This document shows, piece after piece, positions 25,927 to 34,237 of a stretch of 64,000 bases of DNA. The position numbers and the translations under genes are program-made. The DNA lies in NCBI GenBank assembly GCA_024138025.1, contig JAMXBD010000369.1, forward strand, positions 434,001 through 498,000, given 5' to 3'. A model generated the notes under the pieces. That model did no database searches. It saw nothing but the letters and a program-made list of their open reading frames with translations, and was not told the origin of the DNA. The DNA comes from Combretum micranthum. Its lineage: Eukaryota; Streptophyta; Magnoliopsida; Myrtales; Combretaceae. The number at the start of each line of letters is the position of its first letter. Position 1 is the stretch's first letter.

Positions 25927-28458
25927 GGTTTGGGGATGGTGAATGGTTTAGAGAATGCACTCCTTCTCTCCCCCCCCCCCCCCCCCCCCCACACAAAAAC
26001 ACCCCCCACCAAAAACAAAAATTTGCACGAGATTTAAGCAATCCAGAAAAGGATGTGACAGGATGCAAAGATTAAAGAATAAGCAAGTTATAAAGCTTCA
26101 TTCAAAACTAAGCAAAGCACTATGCTCGAATTGAGGCAACTATAATCTTTCCATCTTATGCAATTAAAATGAATGACTTTGTATATTAAAGTTTGTTCTC
26201 CAGGACTGTTATTCTTTTATAGCAATAAGACATTACTAAGTATTTGTCAAAAAAACAAATAAACAAATAACATATACAAGTCTGTCTATATATCCATGAC
26301 GTAAACCATTAGACACTGAAAATCCCACCCACATTTTCAAAGGCACAAAAACCTTAGTTGCACTCTCATTCTCCTAGACAGTCCAACAGATATCATTTAT
26401 GAAATCAATAAATCTATAGACAAAATAATTAGTAATCAAAAGTCAGTAAAATTAAGTTCAATTTAGATCCATTTCTTCCACTAACTATTAAATTCTACTT
26501 TGAAAAAAAGAAAAAGAAAATAATTAAGGTCCAATTAGGTAATAATGCAGAGCTTGTTGGCCTACATGAAGTGTGAATCACTCTGTGGATTCCAATTGAT
26601 CTAAAACACCCCACATGGCCAATCACAATGTTGGCAACAGGGAAAAGAGGAAATCAAAGAAAGATACATCACCTCAGCAAAGTTGCACAACCCCCACCAC
26701 CCACCCACCCCCACAACCCACCCCACCCCCCCCCCACCCACCCCCCCCCCCAAAAAAAAACACCAAAGAAAGTAATTGCTAGTCAAAATGCAATAAGCTT
26801 TATGCTAAAAGTCATACACTACTGGAAGAGATGGAAAAAATTATAAATTTAATTCACCTAGGAAGCAACAATTTAAGTATTTCAGTTGTACAATATGAAT
26901 CTTTCCCTATCAGAGTAACTATGACAAAAAGCTTCATTTGGACATTAGTCCATAGCTGATCATAATGAATTCATCCTTTAGGGAAAGACAGTTCACATAA
27001 ACAGAAAAAAGGTAAAAACAAATAAAATTAGGGTCAGAAGAGCTTTCGTTATCTTGCAAACCATCTAGAGGCCAAGAGTGACAAAGGGATTATGTGGATC
27101 AATAAACTCAATACTGTAATAAAATGTACAAGTCAGCCACACAAATTCCTTATAATGTCTACAAGGGGGATAAAGAAAAAAGAGAGAGAAATTCACTGTT
27201 GCAGGGGTAAATGTGCAATGCATACAGAACTAACTCCTTGAAATACCTACCCCAAAAAACATAAAAATGCCATTATTATACCAAAAAATGATGGCAACCA
27301 ACTAGATCAATGAGCACCAGCTGCATACTCATCATGTAAATCAACTAATGGATCAAGCTAGTACAAACATACAACGAAGTTCGAGAATGTAAGAAACCAA
27401 CAGTAATATTATGCGTGCATGAAAAGAGGAAAGTTACCTTTTTCCCAGGCCTCACTAGTCTCAATGCAACTTCAGCGGCAGTATTTGCTGCAGCAATAAC
27501 ATCAGCTGCTCTACCAGTGACTGGTCCTGCTTGAAGGACGTGAGTGTGTGCAACAACAGCAATGAACCCATCTATATGGCACCCCATGTCACTACACACA
27601 CAAAGGAAGAGCAGTTAAACAATAATAAGTCTACAAGCTATTAAACCAAACATTCCCACAAGGACATATTGGCTCATATTAAACTTACATCTTCAACATG
27701 TCACCTTCTTCCAACACAGTTTCATCACCAGCCAGAGGAGAAAAATGACAGACTGTATTGTTGACTGAAATGCAAGTAGGGAAGGCAATGCCTCTCTCAA
27801 TCTTTTTTTTGATATTCTTATACATGTTACCTGTTTGCCTGCGGAAGTTTACAAGAAAAACCAATCACCTAGACGGATACTAAAAGAAGGAACTTAAACT
27901 ACCAAAATTTGGAAAAACTGTCCACGGGCGACCCAGTTTGAGTTCACGAGCTCTTCATGAAACTCACCCATAAACCACCCATTTCGAAATTCCTAAACCA
28001 GAACAAACCACAGCATATTTTAACCTATGTGACTAAAGCAGCATAAAACCGGTCCATACAAAATTTTCTTCAGAAAATTAAACTAACTTATATGAATTCA
28101 CACTAGATTCATTAAAAAAACAATTGAAACTTACTCCCTAATAAAAGAATCCCCTTTCTCGCAAATATCAACAATCTTAGCCTTTGGCTTGCACTCGGAT
28201 ATGACTAACTGCAGCGCCTCTGCATAACAATAATTAGAAAAAATATCATGCGATAAACAGAAAACCATTTTCTTCGGACTAATAGAATAAAACCCATTAA
28301 AGTAATTTATTGTGAATGACACAGGTAATACGTAGTAATTACAATGAAACAGAAAATAAAAACATACTATTGACAATCTCGGAGGCGTTTTTGTATTTGG
28401 TGACGACGTCGGACGAAGAAAGATCCAACTCCTTCTCTTCCTTTTCGTCGTCTGACAT
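23318..28458 (-). CDS. EBP1: EBP1 / PA2G4 (ErbB3-binding protein 1 homologue), complete, nine coding exons
   Basis: Coding exons on the minus strand: 28458-28368, 28219-28135, 27838-27689, 27591-27438, 25747-25532, 25457-25321, 25216-25125, 25040-24861, 23391-23318. They join in frame with GT-AG introns to 1179 nt (392 residues plus stop), the usual length of plant EBP1. The start is the ATG at 28458 ([13 protein letters not shown]). The protein has the methionine-aminopeptidase ('pita-bread') fold without peptidase activity. Recognisable segments are [77 protein letters not shown] and [18 protein letters not shown] basic [12 protein letters not shown] tract follows near residues 355-372, at the family's nucleolar/RNA-binding region, and the tail is acidic. 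Plant EBP1 is a dose-dependent growth regulator that acts in ribosome biogenesis and translation (known for Arabidopsis and potato). All exons look intact. Introns 5 and 8 are enlarged by low-complexity tracts and a TRIM. Confidence 0.96.
23519..24585 (-). mobile_element. TRIM (terminal-repeat retrotransposon in miniature) inside the last EBP1 intron
   Basis: Two direct repeats of about 427 and 407 bp (23519-23945 and 24179-24585) start TATTACAG and end TTAACA. They flank a 233-bp interior with no coding capacity. On the minus strand a purine tract (AAAGGGAAGAG) abuts the left LTR. A primer-site-like TTTGGTACTAGAGTCG (plus strand 24162-24177) abuts the right LTR and is a partial match to the usual TGGTATCAGAGC. 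The outer flanks AACAA and AACAG are a target duplication with one difference. The element therefore lies in the same orientation as EBP1, within its 1469-bp intron 8 (23392-24860). Confidence 0.8.
24162..24177 (-). other. Primer-binding-site-like sequence of the TRIM
   Basis: TTTGGTACTAGAGTCG on the minus strand directly follows the 5' LTR. It resembles the initiator-methionine tRNA complement but with transposed bases. Confidence 0.45.
25898..25990. repeat. T29 and C21 homopolymer tracts in EBP1 intron 5
   Basis: A run of about 29 T at 25898-25926 and a run of about 21 C at 25970-25990. On the transcribed (minus-sense) strand these read poly-G followed downstream by poly-A. Exact lengths are assembly-sensitive. 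Confidence 0.85.
26691..26760. repeat. C-rich/G-rich tract with G-quadruplex potential
   Basis: A run of CCC(C)-A units about 60 bp long, then A9. The EBP1-sense strand carries at least eight G3+ runs separated by one or two bases. Confidence 0.85.
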
Positions 28459-28650
28459 TGTGTGTTGTTGTGTAAAAGCTAGCTGAGGTTTTCAAAATTG
28501 ATGTTTCCTGCAATTCAGACAGAAGAAGATAAGAAAATTTGTGACATAACAGATGCAAATTTATGCTTGTGAATGATGATATGACCTGATGAAGCAAAAA
28601 GAGAGTGAGAGTGAGTGGGGCGGCTGATAGTTTCCGCACTGATTTTAGGG
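28459..28650 (-). other. EBP1: EBP1 5' untranslated leader, probably with a short intron
   Basis: Reading toward the ATG there is a pyrimidine-rich tract ending TTGCAG just before GAAACATC (about 28506). That is a good acceptor. A possible donor (CATCAG-GTCATATC) lies near 28585, which would give an intron of about 80 nt. A leader intron is plausible but not proven. Confidence 0.4.
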
Positions 28651-28653
28651 TTT
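28645..28653 (-). promoter_or_regulatory. Telo-box (AAACCCTAA) near the EBP1 start
   Basis: The minus strand reads AAACCCTAA. This element is known from promoters of plant ribosomal-protein and translation-related genes, which fits the role of EBP1 in ribosome biogenesis. Confidence 0.55.
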
Positions 28654-28697
28654 GTTATTAAGTTTTGACAAATGGAGAGAATTACAAGGGGGAAAAA

Positions 28698-28710
28698 AGT
28701 ATATACACAC
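28698..28710 (-). promoter_or_regulatory. Possible EBP1 TATA box
   Basis: TGTATATACTTTT on the minus strand, about 50 bp upstream of the telo-box. It is the only good TATA-like string between the MITE and the leader. Confidence 0.4.
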
Positions 28711-28777
28711 GCATCAAATAAAACAAAAATAGAAGTACGGGGGATATGCAATTTATCCTCACAAAACGCTTTGGTAC

Positions 28778-29443
28778 TAAGCCCGTAAACAAGTCAATCT
28801 ATTCGTAAGCTATTAGAATTCGACTTATTTTATATTTAACTTGGTTTGAACTTGATTAATAAATAAGTCAAGTTCAAACTTAAAGTAAAACTAGTTTATC
28901 TAAATGAGCAAACCTTGAGTTTTGATTTAAGCTCATGAGCCGACTGAATAAGTTCGTTTAGACTCATAACGAGGCTAATTAACAAACTTGTTAATAGATC
29001 TATAAATTCTTTTATGCATGATATATTATTTATAACTATATAATAAAACTAATTTCTATTGACTAACCATCATGTATATATGTGTGTATGTATATATTAT
29101 AGCAACACTTATATATTATATTTTAGGTTTAAAAATAATGAATAATATACTATCTAAATGAGTTGAGCTTAAACTTAAATTTCAAGCTCAATAAAATTTC
29201 ATTAGGCTCTATAAAAAGCTCTACTCAGCCCAAGCTTATTTCATAAACAAGCAAAGCTCGAGCTCAAACTTAGATCATTTAACTAAGTAAGTTGAGTAAC
29301 CCTAAAAAAAAAAAAAAAAAAAACCTAAGCGAGCTGAGCTCGAGCCTCGGTTTCAAGCTTAATAAAAAGCTCAGCTTGAGCTCGAGTCGCTATTAAACTA
29401 GCTGAGCCCAAACCTTTAAGAGCTCGGCTCGATTGCAACCCTA
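28778..29443. mobile_element. hAT-type MITE with GAGCTCGA subterminal words, upstream of EBP1
   Basis: About 666 bp, without ORF. The left end reads TAAGCCCGTAAACAAGTC. The reverse complement of the right end reads TAGGGTTGCAATCGAGCCGA. Both are degraded versions of the TAGGG-TGyAAACGAG ends of common plant hAT MITEs. The interior repeats GAGCTCGAG, GCTCAGCTTGAG and related words (29210-29440). The flanking octamers TTTGGTAC and ATTGATAG agree at five of eight positions, an old target duplication at best. An A19 run sits near 29306-29324. Confidence 0.6.
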
Positions 29444-29514
29444 ATTGATAGTAACAAAATTCATTTTTAAAACATTACGAAATTTATATCTAATGGGATC
29501 ATATTTATAAAAAG

Positions 29515-29773
29515 GGTTATCTAATAAGTATTTGAACTTTAAATTAATTAATTTAATATCTAAACTTTAAAATTGATCAATTTAGTGCCTAAAAAATTAT
29601 TTTTTGCACGTCAATAGTATCTCTGTATGTACTTGATTGATTAGTTTCAAAATTTTTTTTTTATATCAAATTGATCAATTTCAAAGTTCATATATTAAAT
29701 TAATCAATATCAAATTTTAGATACCTAATTGCATATTTTGTCAAAATTCATGCACTATTTGTGATATTATTCC
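29515..29773. mobile_element. MITE, family 2 (copy 1, left end eroded)
   Basis: Inverted-repeat arms carry the words 'aaattgatcaattt', 'ttaggtac' and 'ttgaactttaaa'. The right end 'gcactatttgtgatattattcc' matches the ends of the copies at 41439-41750 and 48170-48472. No ORF. Confidence 0.6.
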
Positions 29774-30092
29774 TATTTAAAATGGCTTGAAATATGACTT
29801 TAAAACATGAGTTTAGCTAATGGAAACAAAATTATGCATTAAAACTACAATTTTAAATTAAATTATACTTTCAACACACAATCTTATAGATTTTCCACAA
29901 GCAACTTGTTTCCAAAATCATTAAAATTTAGAATTAATATCATATTTCGTACCTGAATTTTATCAATTTGAACAATTAATTATATGAATTTTTTTTTGTT
30001 GATAAACTACCTAAATTTTAAAAGTGCCAATTTACTAGTTAAACTCTATCCACTTTAACTTTGACAAATTTTGTATTGAGCTACCTAAACTT

Positions 30093-30622
30093 TGTTATAG
30101 GGATCCAACAACTAAGATCTGATAGCAAGAAAAAAGTTTTCAAGAAAGATTCGAATAGGATGGTGGAGGAGGAATTAAGGTTAAGGAATATGATGAAGGA
30201 AGAAGAATTAGGGAAAGAAATGAAATGACATGGAAAAAAGAATCCGTAACCCTTATACGTGCAGATGGGCCGGAACAATTCAGTTGGACAGGCTGATGGG
30301 GTATGAATGGGCTTGAAGGAATAAATTAAAGAGTCATAATTAGTCAAAGTTCCTTTATTATAGATACTATAATTAGCATAAGTCAAATATATTAATTAAG
30401 GAGAATAAATTAGAAAGATTACATTCTATTTTTATGTATTACATATTAATATAAATTGTATGGTTCGGATACAATTTTAATAACAAGAAGAACAATTTCT
30501 ATATTATTCTCGCATTCGAGAAACCCTCATTGTATTCAGCTTGGACATAATTCATGTAATCTTCTTGCTGCATTCGGCTTAATTATTACAGAATATTGAT
30601 TTAATTTCACTTTTGTGTTGTA
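30093..30622 (+). repeat. 5' LTR of the gene-capturing element
   Basis: Begins TGTTATAGGG and ends with a degraded GTGTTGTA. It matches 33048-33578 end to end. Confidence 0.88.
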
Positions 30623-30624
30623 AT

Positions 30625-30636
30625 TGGTATTAGAGC
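30625..30636 (+). other. Primer-binding site (initiator-Met tRNA)
   Basis: TGGTATTAGAGC, two bases after the 5' LTR. The consensus is TGGTATCAGAGC. Confidence 0.8.
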
Positions 30637-30647
30637 TACAATCCACC

Positions 30648-30880
30648 ATGGCTGACATAGATTTGTATATTGAAGAGATGATTAACGTTGTTCATCGGGT
30701 CTTCAATGAGCATTGGGATGAACGAGATAGAAAATTAAAATCTATCATGGATGTATAGGATAGAAAATTAAAATCTACCGTTGAAGCCCTAACGAGAACC
30801 TAGCATCAACAGCGAGGAGAATCAATTGAGTTGTTACAGACTCAGTCGCAACCATAGGTGGTGATGACTGGAGTAAGCGA
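30648..30880 (+). pseudogene. Truncated gag start of the chromovirus
   Basis: The ATG at 30648 opens a charged, probably coiled-coil N-terminus (MADIDLYIEEM ... HWDERDRKLKS). A stop interrupts it at about 30757, and a tandem partial repeat of 'gatagaaaattaaaatct' follows. Gag-like starts of this kind follow the primer site in many plant chromoviruses. No capsid or zinc knuckle remains. Confidence 0.5.
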
Positions 30881-30899
30881 TGCTGCTATCGCTGATGTT

Positions 30900-31515
30900 G
30901 GTGTCAGAGCGGCGCCAAATCAATTTCCAGTACATTCTAGCCAAAAAGTTGTAGTGGAATCGCCAATCATTGAACATTCTCAACCTTATGCTGAAGACAA
31001 AATCACCCAAGGTATGCGTAATCACAAGCTAAGGTTTGTCGAAAGATGTCGCTATCAATTCCTTCATATTCAATGAACAATATAACAATTTCCTAAGGTA
31101 TGGTTACGCTGCTTATTCTAATGCTATTATAGGGAACAGGTATGTTGGTGATTTAGATGAATTGAAACAAAAAATTGTTGTTTTGGTGCATAGCATATCA
31201 CATCAGGAGCAAAGGAAATAAGTTAATAAAAAGGGTGAGGAGAAAAATGGGTTTGATACCAATGATAAATGTAGGGTTATTGTTGATAAGAGTACTTTTC
31301 ATGGTAAGGAAGAAAAGGCTATTTCATTCTACAATGATGGATCTAAATTTTTAACCACTAGTCATGATAAGAATATTAAGTATTGGGATACAAGAATTGG
31401 GAAAGTTGTATATACCTTTTCGGTACAAAAGATCCATTATGGTGAAAATAAACCTAGATGACAATAAACAAAACATATTATTAGTTGGTATGAGTGATAG
31501 GAAGATTGTGCTTGC
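30900..31515 (+). pseudogene. Captured fragments of pre-mRNA-processing factor 17 (PRP17/CDC40)
   Basis: The first part (about 30960-31215) reads GMRNHKLRFVE, then after a frameshift NSFIFNEQYNNFLRYGYAA and YVGDLDELKQK. This is the N-terminal conserved region of plant PRP17, a splicing-factor WD40 protein. It jumps through STFHGKEEKA directly to NDGSKFLTTSHDKNIKYWD and, in another frame, NKQNILLVGMSDRKIV, which are WD repeats that lie well apart from STFHGKEEK in the intact protein. The capture is therefore internally deleted as well as frameshifted and cannot be functional. No intron is visible within the matched parts. The assignment is from family motifs recognised by eye. Confidence 0.75.
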
Positions 31516-31524
31516 TTGCAAGGA

Positions 31525-31712
31525 TTTTGAAGAATAGATGAGAGGGATGTTATTGTTTGGAGTATGTTGCTAGCAAGTTTTGTGCATAATAGATTGCAGA
31601 GAGAGGCATTGGATCATTTAAGATGGATGATAGTAGAAGGAGTTTGTCCAAATTCGATTATTTGGACTACCATCTATTCATGCTATGATTGGGATACTAA
31701 AGCGGCTAAACT
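31525..31712 (+). pseudogene. Captured PPR-protein fragment, piece 1
   Basis: The frame reads ERDVIVWSMLLASFVHN, REALDHLRWMIVEG and CPNSIIWTTIYSCY. This is the 35-residue helical hairpin pattern of plant pentatricopeptide-repeat proteins (organelle RNA-binding factors). It covers about one and a half motifs and is bounded by stops. Confidence 0.7.
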
Positions 31713-31744
31713 AGACAAGTAGATTTTTGCATATGTGCTTAAAT

Positions 31745-32180
31745 ACCAAGGTTGGGGACAACTGTTGGAGCAAGGAACTCACAAGAGTCATTAGTGGCTC
31801 TACCTTCCGAAGCAAACTAATGGTACTATTTCCTATACTTGGGTGATTGCAAAGTGTGATGTTGTCAAACCTTAAGTTGTAGCGACAAAACACATATCTC
31901 AGATCAATGAAGAAGCTTGTTGTCCATTTGTTAAAAATTACAAAACAATCATACATCCAAGAGAGGTGAACAAGATCCGAGGATTTGATTGGTATCCTAA
32001 TATTGTAACCACACACACAAACAGTCCTAATGTTCTCATTTGGGACCTTGAATCTCAACTCAACCATCGTGTAATTTGTGGAGCAAGCAATTCACATCCG
32101 GATCTGCTCTTGATAGGACACCAAGAAAATGCAGAATTTGCTCTTGCAATGTGTTTATTAGAACCTTTTGTACCTTATGA
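31745..32180 (+). pseudogene. Captured fragment of MSI4/FVE (WD40 histone-binding protein)
   Basis: The translation reads LLEQGTHKSH, LYLPKQTNGT, VIAKCDVVKP, then HISQINEEACCPFVKNYKTI, IHPREVNKIR, NSPNVLIWDLESQ and GHQENAEFALAMCLLEPFV. In the same order these match the central WD40 region of plant MSI4/FVE, an RbAp46/48-type subunit of histone-deacetylase and Polycomb complexes that affects flowering. The stretch carries in-frame stops in its first half. The second half (from 31966) is open and runs into the second PPR piece. It is neither a full domain nor a functional gene. Confidence 0.75.
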
Positions 32181-32254
32181 GGTTACTATGATTAAGATGT
32201 TTTCTGCAAGTGCTCAATTGGAGGATTTAGACCTCAGAAGGAAATTATCACTTA

Positions 32255-32695
32255 ACCACCAACGACTTGACAAAATGCACCACAGAAACATCGTCCTGTG
32301 GACCACTCTAATAGCTGGATATTTCAGTTTAAGGGTTTACGACACTAGGTGGAGTGCTTTAAGGAACATGATGAGATGTGGGTTTGAATTGGATGTGTTT
32401 AAATTCATTATGGAGCCTCATATGATGTTTTGGAATGCATTGATGAGTGGCTTCACACAAAGAGGTGATTGGGAAAGTGCCTTGTGGTTGTTAGGTTGTA
32501 GGGAGAAGGAAGGTCTTAAGCTTGATGATCATACGTCTGTCCCTTTATTGACGTTGCTTGATGAACCTAAGCTATACAAAGTGATAGCGAGTTCGTGGTG
32601 CAATTGTAAATCGCTTTATGATGTTGGAGAATACTGTCTGCAATACTATCATCACTTCATACTCCGAATGTGGTTCTACTAGAGAATGCTTCGAG
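32255..32695 (+). pseudogene. Captured PPR-protein fragment, piece 2
   Basis: MHHRNIVLWTTLIAGYFSLR, MMRCGFELDVF, MMFWNALMSGFTQRGDWESA, REKEGLKLDDHTSV and, after a shift, VCNTIITSYSECGSTRE are successive PPR motifs. The first part is fused in frame to the MSI4 piece, giving a 238-codon open frame (31966-32682). Piece 1 and piece 2 may come from one gene, with the MSI4 piece lying between them. Confidence 0.7.
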
Positions 32696-32739
32696 TATCA
32701 CACTTTGATGATTTCTATTGGTTCATTGGTTATTAGTTT

Positions 32740-33045
32740 GACTTATTTTGGTGCACAAGGAGCTCATTCTAAAAACACCTTTCACGTTTCTCAACTTAAG
32801 AAGTACTACGGATCTAGATCTAAGACATCATCCATGATTCCTATCCACATGCGTGAAGATAACGAGTTAATACCAGAAAAAATATTAGAAAGAAAGATGG
32901 TCAAGAAATGAAGAAAGACAACAACAGAAGTACTTATCTCATGGCATGGATGACCTCCATCCGATGAACTTGGGAATCCTTCCAAGAAATGAAGCTACAG
33001 TACCCGGATCATCCCTTGTGGCCAAAGGTTTTTGACGAAGAAGGG
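32740..33045 (+). pseudogene. Integrase C-terminus/chromodomain remnant
   Basis: FHVSQLKKYYGSRSK, PEKILERKMVKK, TTTEVLISWHG, and in a shifted frame WESFQEMKLQYPDHPLWPKV, then FDEEGNV. This is the typical tail of plant Ty3/gypsy chromovirus polyproteins, whose chromodomain targets integration to chromatin. One stop and at least one frameshift break it. It sits immediately before the 3' LTR, as in intact elements. Confidence 0.8.
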
Positions 33046-33047
33046 AA

Positions 33048-33578
33048 TGTTATAAGGGTCTAGTAGCTAAGATCTAACAGCAAGGAAGAAGTTTTTAAAA
33101 AGGATTTGAATAGGATGGTGAAGGAGGAATTAGTGTTGAGGAATAGGATGGAGGAAGAAGAATTAGGGAAAGAAATGAAATGACATGGAAAGAAGAATCC
33201 GTAACCCTTGTATGCACAATGTGCTGGAACAATTCGGTTGGACAGGTTGATGGGCTATGAATGAGCTTGAAGGAATAAATTAAAGAGTCTAGATATTAGT
33301 CAAAGTTCCTTTAATATAGATACTATAATTAGCATAAGTCAAATATATTAATTAAGGAGAATAAATTAGAAAGATTACATTATATTTTTATGTGTTACAT
33401 ATTAATATAAATTGTATGGTTCGGATACAATTTCAATAACAAGAAGAACAATTTCTATATTGTTCTCGCATTCGAGAAATCCTGGCCGTATTCAGCTTTG
33501 ACATAATTCTTGTAATCTTCTTGCTGCATTCGACATGATTATTACATAATATTGATTTAATTTCGCTTTCGTGTTACA
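33048..33578 (+). repeat. 3' LTR of the gene-capturing element
   Basis: Begins TGTTATAAGGG, ends GTGTTACA, and is followed by AACTT. Confidence 0.88.
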
Positions 33579-33723
33579 AACTTTATCGTTTTTTCAATTA
33601 ACTACGTTATTTGGATATTACAAATGAACTTAAAAAGTTTATAGGTAATAAATTGACTTTTTTAAATTTCAGTCAGTTAATTACATAATTTCATAAAATT
33701 CATGTACCTGATGTGACACGTAG

Positions 33724-34237
33724 CCTAAATTTTTTATTATATGCTCAAATAATTTGCAAAGAAAATGCAACACTTCATAATCCTTGTATATGCCCTTTTC
33801 ACCATCCTTGATATATATATATATATATATATGTAATGTTAATATATCAAACTCCTTAACACAATTCGGTAAAAAAAAAAAATTCCTTAACATAGATCAA
33901 CAAAAATTTATTTATTTATTCTTGGTACTTCGGTAAATAACTATTACAAATAAACATTTCTAAAAATAAAATCATATGATAACTTTTATTCATTTAGCTC
34001 ATAGTTGTCCTAATGCAAATAAAGTACAAAAAAAGATGTAAATAAAAATAATAAGACAACACCTATGGATGTCCCCTTCTCTAATGCTAAATGCTAAATA
34101 GGCTAAGTATTCAGCTAATTGCCTCCTGTTGATGCTCCACAAACTAATTTAGTTGCGTAATTTATGTATCGTCTTAACCTTTATTTGCTAAAGTAGTTTG
34201 AGGAGTTATATGCATTGGAATAGTATTAGGTTACAAT
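33724..34237. other. Intergenic, no gene recognised
   Basis: AT-rich, with a (TA)n run at 33811-33832. The frame at 33681-33893 is low complexity and spans that run. Confidence 0.45.

Larger units (their letters stand above)
25748..27437 (-). other. EBP1 intron 5 (1690 bp), no gene inside
   Basis: The donor follows AAAAAG at 27438 and the acceptor GCAG precedes AATAAGG at 25747. The intron holds two homopolymer/C-rich tracts (25898-25990 and 26691-26760). I could not identify a transposon in it. Confidence 0.85.
30093..33578 (+). mobile_element. Gene-capturing Ty3/gypsy (chromovirus-type) LTR retrotransposon
   Basis: 5' LTR 30093-30622, 3' LTR 33048-33578, outer target duplication AACTT (30088-30092 and 33579-33583), and a primer site TGGTATTAGAGC at 30625-30636 matching the initiator-Met tRNA complement apart from one base. 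A purine-rich GACGAAGAAGGGAA precedes the 3' LTR. The 2425-bp interior keeps only a short gag start and a chromodomain tail from the retrotransposon. Between them lie decayed pieces of three host genes: PRP17/CDC40, a PPR protein in two pieces, and MSI4/FVE. No reverse transcriptase or RNase H is visible, so the element is non-autonomous. By eye the LTRs agree at roughly nine bases in ten, so insertion is not very recent. Confidence 0.9.
29932..33723. mobile_element. MITE, family 3, split by the retrotransposon at 30093-33578
   Basis: The halves 29932-30092 and 33579-33723 are inverted repeats of one another: 'tacctgaattttatcaattt' on the left, and 'tacatgaattttatgaaatt' when the right half is reversed. 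They are separated by the LTR element and its AACTT duplication. No coding capacity. Confidence 0.6.

Noticed and set aside
25865..26786. Frames rich in Gly, Pro or Lys across 25865-26068, 26601-26786 and 26628-26846
   Set aside because: They translate poly-T/poly-C tracts inside EBP1 intron 5.
30625..30636. tRNA gene search (a tRNA-like TGGTATTAGAGC string)
   Set aside because: It is a retrotransposon primer-binding site, not a tRNA gene; no cloverleaf surrounds it. No tRNA or rRNA gene was recognised elsewhere.
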